Under the pieces are notes generated by a model. It saw only the letters and a program-made list of their open reading frames with translations, was not told the origin of the DNA and searched no databases. A program made the position numbers and the translations under genes. Of a DNA stretch of 64,000 nt, positions 59,907 to 64,000 are shown piece by piece; within the stretch, counting starts at the first letter, position 1; each line of letters starts with the position of its first letter. Where the stretch lies: contig NZ_AP024630.1 of NCBI RefSeq assembly GCF_019976975.1, forward strand, positions 4,216,001-4,280,000, written 5' to 3'. Source of the DNA: Arthrobacter sp. NtRootA1 (GTDB lineage Bacteria > Actinomycetota > Actinomycetes > Actinomycetales > Micrococcaceae).

Positions 59907-61370
59907 CTAAGTGCCGCAGAACGTCCGGTAGGGCCCGAAGCTCTCCGGTGCCGGCGATGCATAGAGTTCCAGCCCCGGCCTTTCGCAGTACGGAGAACCC
60001 AGTGCTTCAAGCAAACGCTCGACTGGCCCTATCTCCCCCTGCGTGGCGGCCGAAAGAGCTTCCTCCACCAAGTGGTTGCGAGGGATGTAGATCGGGTTGA
60101 CCCGGTCCATGGCGTCAGCTTCCGGCGTCACAGCGCGCCAGCGTTCCAGCCAGGCATCGAACGCTGCCAGGTCCAGGATCTGGCCGCGCGCGGGTTCAAC
60201 CTCCCCACGGGCTGCCTTGCCGAGGCTCCGGAAAAACGAGGTGTAATCCGCACGTGACTCTTGAACCAGCTCAAGCAGGTCATCCACCAAAGGTGAGGCA
60301 ACGTCGTCGTCGATTCCCTCGGGTAGCCCAAGTTTGGCCTTCATGCCGTCGAACCAGGTAGCGCTGTACTGCTGGCGGAACCCATTCAGTGCCTCGACGG
60401 CAAGGGCCACCGCTTGCTCTTCATCCTCGTGGATAAGGGGAGCGAGTGATTCGGCGAAACGGGCAAGGTTCCACTCCGCAACCGGCGGCTGGTTGCGGTA
60501 GGCGTAGCGTCCGGTTTCATCGATGGAGCTGTATACCGCTCCCGGATCGAAGCCATCCATGAAGGCGCACGGCCCGTAATCGATGGTTTCGCCAGACACG
60601 GTCATGTTGTCGGTATTCATGACACCATGCACGAAACCGACGAGCATCCACTGGGCCACCAGTTTCGCTTGGACGGCAATGACGCCTTTTAGAAGCCCGA
60701 GGTAGCGGTTGACGTCCTCCGCCGCGGACGGGTGGTGGCGTTCGATCGCGTGATCGGCAAGACGGCGCAACAGATCCATGTCATTGGTGGCCCTGGCGTA
60801 TTGGAAACTGCCCACTCGCAGGTGACTGCTGGCAACCCGGGTCAGAACGGCGCCCGGCAGGAGAGTCTCACGCTGAACCGGACGGCCCGTCGCGACGACT
60901 GCCAGGGACCTTGTGGTGGGAATGTTCAACGCATGCATCGCTTCGCTCACGATGTACTCGCGAAGCATGGGACCCACCACTGCCTGGCCATCACCATTGC
61001 GGGCAAAGGGCGTCCGCCCCGAGCCCTTAAGGTGGACGTCGCGGAGCTTCCCGTCAGCGCCGGCGATCTCCCCCAGCAAAAGAGCACGGCCATCCCCCAA
61101 ACGGGGTGAGTACCAGCCGAACTGGTGGCCCGAATATGCTTGGGCCACCGGGGTTGCCTCTTCCGGGAGGGCATTGCCGATCAGCAGCCGAACGCCCTCC
61201 GGGCTGCGGAGAAAATCAGGGTCAAAACCGAGTTCGACGGCGAGGGGCTCGTTCAGTGCCAAAAGCTGCGGCTCAGGAGCCTCCTCCGCCCGCCAAGGAA
61301 TAGCCAGCTCCGGGAAGTCCCGGGCGAAATAGCCCTCAAGCGCGACGGTGGGATGCGCAATTTCGCTCAT
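59907..61370 (-). CDS. selO: protein adenylyltransferase SelO (YdiU)
   Basis: 487 residues, usual length. AYSGHQFGWYSPRLGDGRAL and LKGSGRTPFARNGDGQAVVG are diagnostic of the SelO/UPF0061 family; REYIVSEAMHALNIPTTRSL and GVMNTDNMTVSGETIDYGPC contain the kinase-like catalytic and Mg-binding residues. The pseudokinase fold transfers AMP to Ser/Thr/Tyr of redox proteins. The C-terminus ends YRTFCGT, with Cys at the position of the selenocysteine in eukaryotic SelO. Confidence 0.95.
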   Translation of the reverse strand: MSEIAHPTVALEGYFARDFPELAIPWRAEEAPEPQLLALNEPLAVELGFDPDFLRSPEGVRLLIGNALPEEATPVAQAYSGHQFGWYSPRLGDGRALLLGEIAGADGKLRDVHLKGSGRTPFARNGDGQAVVGPMLREYIVSEAMHALNIPTTRSLAVVATGRPVQRETLLPGAVLTRVASSHLRVGSFQYARATNDMDLLRRLADHAIERHHPSAAEDVNRYLGLLKGVIAVQAKLVAQWMLVGFVHGVMNTDNMTVSGETIDYGPCAFMDGFDPGAVYSSIDETGRYAYRNQPPVAEWNLARFAESLAPLIHEDEEQAVALAVEALNGFRQQYSATWFDGMKAKLGLPEGIDDDVASPLVDDLLELVQESRADYTSFFRSLGKAARGEVEPARGQILDLAAFDAWLERWRAVTPEADAMDRVNPIYIPRNHLVEEALSAATQGEIGPVERLLEALGSPYCERPGLELYASPAPESFGPYRTFCGT

Positions 61371-61402
61371 TGTTCAAGGATACGGCGCTGACCGATGATG
61401 CC

Positions 61403-61447
61403 CTTGTTCGCCCTACTCCCCGTGCAACGCTGAGTAGGGCGAACAAG
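61403..61447 (-). terminator. perfect 15-bp hairpin
   Basis: CTTGTTCGCCCTACT (61403-61417) and its exact complement (61433-61447) flank a 15-nt loop, between the stop of the paaG-like gene and the start of selO. It probably ends the paa operon; no T-run. Confidence 0.7.
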
Positions 61448-61474
61448 TGTGGGATCCATGGCAGGGGCTCGGGA

Positions 61475-62254
61475 TTACCCCTTGAAAACCGGCGCCCGTT
61501 TCTCCTGGAAGGCCCGGAAGCCCTCGGCGTAGTCGTCGGTCTTGCAGAGGCGCGCCTGCTCGGTGTTTTCCTCGGCCATTGACGCCCAGAGGCCCAGTCG
61601 CTGATCGCGGATGTGGGCCACAAGTTCCTTGGAGGCAACAAAAGCACCGGTCGCACCGGTAGCCACGCGTTCGACGATCGCCCGGGTCATGGCAAGCAAC
61701 GAATCATCCGGCATCGCCCGGCTGAACATTCCGCGCTCCACGGCCTCCGATCCAGAGATGAGGTCGGCCGTATAGATCAGGTCCAGTGTCCGGTGCATGC
61801 CCAGACGCTCGGTAAAGTACCAGTGCCCGCCGGAATCCAAGGTGGCGCCGAGCTTGGCAAAGGGCGAACCGAACTTGGCATTCTCCGCCACGTACACCAC
61901 GTCAGTGGCCAGCAAGAGCCCCAAACCAACACCCAGGCAAGCTCCGTGTGCGGCAGCAAAAGTGGGCGCCGGGAACGCGGCCATCTTCTTCAACAGCGGT
62001 TCCACCAGCCCGCCGAGGTACGCCTGCGCGTCGTCGGTTTCGGGGGTGACGCCAGCAATGTCGCGGCCTGCGCAAAAGGCCCGTCCCTCTCCGCGAAGCA
62101 GCAGCGCCCGCACCTCACCGCGCGAGGCGGCGGCAGCGGCGTCGTCGTACGCCTTATCCAGTTCAGCAAGCGCGTCCTCGTTGAGCGAGTTCAGCTTTTC
62201 GGGGGCATTGAGGACAATTTCGGCAATGCCGTTGGCAATGGAGAGCTCGATCAT
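61475..62254 (-). CDS. paaG: enoyl-CoA hydratase/isomerase, PaaG-like
   Basis: 259 residues of the crotonase fold. LLLRGEGRAFCAGRDIAGV and AAHGACLGVGLGLLLATDVV supply the oxyanion hole; FAKLGATLDSGGHWYFTERLG has the Asp-Ser-Gly-Gly seen in PaaG isomerases rather than the Glu pair of hydratases. In phenylacetate breakdown PaaG turns ring-1,2-epoxyphenylacetyl-CoA into the oxepin. Nine bases after paaE on the same strand, so the pathway assignment is well supported, though other crotonases (PaaF) also occur in such operons. Confidence 0.78.
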   Translation of the reverse strand: MIELSIANGIAEIVLNAPEKLNSLNEDALAELDKAYDDAAAAASRGEVRALLLRGEGRAFCAGRDIAGVTPETDDAQAYLGGLVEPLLKKMAAFPAPTFAAAHGACLGVGLGLLLATDVVYVAENAKFGSPFAKLGATLDSGGHWYFTERLGMHRTLDLIYTADLISGSEAVERGMFSRAMPDDSLLAMTRAIVERVATGATGAFVASKELVAHIRDQRLGLWASMAEENTEQARLCKTDDYAEGFRAFQEKRAPVFKG

Positions 62255-62262
62255 GGGACTCC

Positions 62263-63468
62263 TTAGACGTCGAAGTCGACGGTAACTTCTTCGCTGGTGG
62301 GGTGTGACTGGCAGGTGAGGACGTAGCCCTTGTCCAGCTCATCCTGCTCTAGGGCGTAGTTCTCATCCATGGAAACCGTACCGCTCACAAGCTTGGCGCG
62401 GCAGGTGCCGCAGACCCCGCCTGCACATGCGAACGGAACGTCTGGGCGGACACGCAGCGCAGCGTTGAGGATGGACTCGCGGGCGTGCGTGGGACTGGCG
62501 ACATCGCCGGTCAAACCATCCAGCTTGAACGTGATCTTGTAGGTTTCCTTCGACTCGTCCTCCACAACGGGACGGCCGGCGTTACCCTCAGGACGGTCCG
62601 GACGACCAGTGGTGAACAGCTCGAAGCGCACGTGCTCGGGCTTCACACCGCGGGCAGCAAGCGTGTCGCGGCACAGTTGGACCAGCTCGAACGGTCCGCA
62701 GAGGAACCATTCGTCCACATCCTCGGCATGGATGGCGCTGCTCAGCAAGGCCTGCAGCTTCTCCGAATCAATGCGGCCGGTCATCAACGGGGCGATCCGC
62801 TGCTCGCGGGACAAAACGTGGTGCAGCGCCAGGCGCGACGGGTACTTGTCCTTCAGGTCCGCCAGCTCCTCAAGGAACATGACGTCCATTGCGGCCTTGT
62901 TGGCATAGATCAGGTCAAACGTGGTCTCGGGATTGGCGGCCAGCAGCGTCCGCGCAATCGCCATGACGGGCGTGATGCCTGAACCCGCAGCGATCGCAAC
63001 GAAGTTCCCGGGCTCTCCCGCCAACTCCTCCGGGTGGTTCATGGAGTTCATGACGTTGTGCTGGACTGACGAGCCGTCCTTGCCGTGCCGTGAAATGAAC
63101 GCGCCCTGCGGGCTCATGACGTCAAGGACGTCGCCGGCCTTCAGCTCGGCATTGGCCCACGTGGAGAAGACACCGCCAAGGTCTTTCTTGACGGCCACCC
63201 GAATCTCGCTGCTGCCATCCGCGAAAGTGCGCGGCTCTGCGCAGATCGAGTAGCTGCGGCGGACCTCGTGCGGCTGACCTTGCTCATCGGGCAGCGTGGT
63301 GCGCAGCGCGACGTACTGGCCAGGGAGGTAGTCATACTGACCGGCCAGCTCGGCAGGAACAGCGAACGTCACCTCGATTGCGTCGTCCGTAAGGCGCCGG
63401 ACGTCCGAGACGGTCAGGGTATGGAAAGACGCACGACGGCGGCTGGCCGTCTGGGTTTCGGTGGTCAT
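62263..63468 (-). CDS. paaE: phenylacetyl-CoA epoxidase reductase subunit PaaE
   Basis: About 401 residues from the ATG at 63468; the longer frame overlaps paaD. FAD/NAD(P)H reductase domain: YVALRTTLPDEQGQ, RRSYSICAEP (flavin), then FVAIAAGSGITPVMAIARTLL and FLCGPFELVQLC (nucleotide). A C-terminal plant-type ferredoxin domain has PFACAGGVCGTCRAKLVSG and the fourth Cys in VLTCQSHP, binding a [2Fe-2S] cluster. It passes electrons from NADPH to the di-iron PaaA. Confidence 0.95.
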   Translation of the reverse strand: MTTETQTASRRRASFHTLTVSDVRRLTDDAIEVTFAVPAELAGQYDYLPGQYVALRTTLPDEQGQPHEVRRSYSICAEPRTFADGSSEIRVAVKKDLGGVFSTWANAELKAGDVLDVMSPQGAFISRHGKDGSSVQHNVMNSMNHPEELAGEPGNFVAIAAGSGITPVMAIARTLLAANPETTFDLIYANKAAMDVMFLEELADLKDKYPSRLALHHVLSREQRIAPLMTGRIDSEKLQALLSSAIHAEDVDEWFLCGPFELVQLCRDTLAARGVKPEHVRFELFTTGRPDRPEGNAGRPVVEDESKETYKITFKLDGLTGDVASPTHARESILNAALRVRPDVPFACAGGVCGTCRAKLVSGTVSMDENYALEQDELDKGYVLTCQSHPTSEEVTVDFDV

Positions 63469-63476
63469 GGAATTCC

Positions 63477-64000
63477 TTAGAGGACTTTGAAGTAGTCGAA
63501 CGGTTCCTTGCAGTCCTGGCAGACGAACAACGCCTTGCAGGACGTGGAACCAAAGCGGGTGAGCTCCTTGGTGTTCAGCGAAGAACACTGTGGGCATTTC
63601 ACGGCCAGGTTCAAACGAACGGGACCTGAATGCCCGCCGGCGGCAGCACGGCCCGTAGGGGGCGCGATCCCATATTCCTGCAGCTTGGCCTTGCCGGACT
63701 CCGTCATCCAGTCGGTGGTCCAGGCTGGGGACAGCACCAGGTTGATGTGCACGCTTGCGTAGCCCTCCTTCTCGAAGGCCCTCCGCAGGTCGTCACCAAT
63801 CGCGTCCATCGCCGGGCAGCCCGAGTACGTGGGCGTGATGGTGACCTCGACGGCGGTACGTGAGGTGCCGCCGTCGTCCGCTTTGTCCGTGAGCTGCTGC
63901 CCGTCCGTCGCCTCGACGACGTGAACGCCGCGGAGGATGCCGAGGTCCTCGATGGTGAGGACCGGGATCTCCGGATCGCAGACCGTGGACGCAATGTCCC
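63477..64000 (-). CDS. paaD: phenylacetyl-CoA epoxidase maturation subunit PaaD, partial (5' end beyond right edge)
   Basis: The minus-strand frame is open to the window edge, giving about 173 residues; an internal ATG at 63809 is not the start. The visible N-terminal part reads DIASTVCDPEIPVLTIEDLG, then VEVTITPTYSGCPAMDAIGD, the DUF59/MIP18 core with its reactive Cys. The C-terminal zinc-ribbon part has VKCPQCSSLNT and LFVCQDCKEPF. PaaD helps assemble the Fe centre of the epoxidase. Ends 8 bp before paaE; paaABC should lie to the right. Confidence 0.93.
   Translation of the reverse strand, partial: DIASTVCDPEIPVLTIEDLGILRGVHVVEATDGQQLTDKADDGGTSRTAVEVTITPTYSGCPAMDAIGDDLRRAFEKEGYASVHINLVLSPAWTTDWMTESGKAKLQEYGIAPPTGRAAAGGHSGPVRLNLAVKCPQCSSLNTKELTRFGSTSCKALFVCQDCKEPFDYFKVL

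Noticed and set aside
1..64000. CRISPR arrays, tRNA, rRNA, prophage or integrase
   Set aside because: No regularly spaced direct repeats, cloverleaf-like sequence, ribosomal RNA stretch or recombinase motif was seen by eye; a tRNAscan or covariance search could not be run.

Overview
The window looks like a chromosome segment of a high-GC Gram-positive of the Micrococcaceae, most like Arthrobacter sensu lato (Arthrobacter, Paenarthrobacter, Pseudarthrobacter). This is inferred from many GTG and TTG starts, LCP and LAxTG-type wall proteins, an actinobacterial tad pilus locus, a CmtR-like metal sensor and a phenylacetate (paa) cluster. No database search was possible, so the genus is a judgement.

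Layout. (1) About 1-33500 is a large cell-surface polysaccharide region. It opens with glycosyltransferases and a Pro/Thr-rich membrane-anchored protein on the minus strand. Divergent to these are a DUF4434-like secreted protein and an LCP ligase. Next comes a minus-strand trio: a TagF-like polymerase, an Asp2-like alpha/beta hydrolase and a hexapeptide acyltransferase. After a decayed second LCP gene there is a small membrane protein coupled to a Wzy-like polymerase. A long plus-strand run follows: Wzz/BY-kinase, GT, pyruvyltransferase, three GTs, Wzx flippase, acyltransferase, gmd, fcl, phosphoglycosyltransferase, ugd and a DUF4012 protein. The region closes with two paralogous small surface proteins on either side of vanZ and galU, then a DUF6270-like protein. 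The sugar genes predict an acidic, fucose- and glucuronate-containing, pyruvylated and acylated exopolysaccharide made by a Wzx/Wzy route and perhaps fixed to the wall by LCP. The middle of the run (about 13800-24500) looks more AT-rich than its flanks, which suggests horizontal acquisition.

(2) About 33500-42130 holds housekeeping and metabolic genes: an alpha/beta hydrolase, a CmtR-like repressor with a CDF metal exporter and a clear operator palindrome, a LysR/PrpF/MatC carboxylate module, a PAP2 phosphatase, an SRPBCC protein, a Pro-rich membrane protein with a 15-bp tandem repeat, and a 47-residue Cys/His protein.

(3) About 42139-54955 is a tad (Flp) pilus locus. It carries Flp pilin, TadE, TadG-like, CpaB, TadZ, TadA, TadB and TadC on the minus strand. 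Two paralogous membrane histidine kinases flank it, with one OmpR-type regulator and an HPt-like protein that lacks the phosphorylatable His. No prepilin peptidase is present.

(4) About 55000-64000 carries a thioredoxin-fold protein, a LacI/aldo-keto reductase pair with a perfect operator palindrome, a lipoprotein, a second SRPBCC protein, an FMN reductase, SelO, and the end of a phenylacetyl-CoA catabolic operon (paaD partial, paaE, paaG-like) running off the right edge.

No rRNA, tRNA, CRISPR array or intact insertion sequence was recognised. Many displayed longest ORFs over-extend the N-terminus; starts here were chosen from ribosome binding sites, overlaps with the upstream gene and family-typical N-termini.
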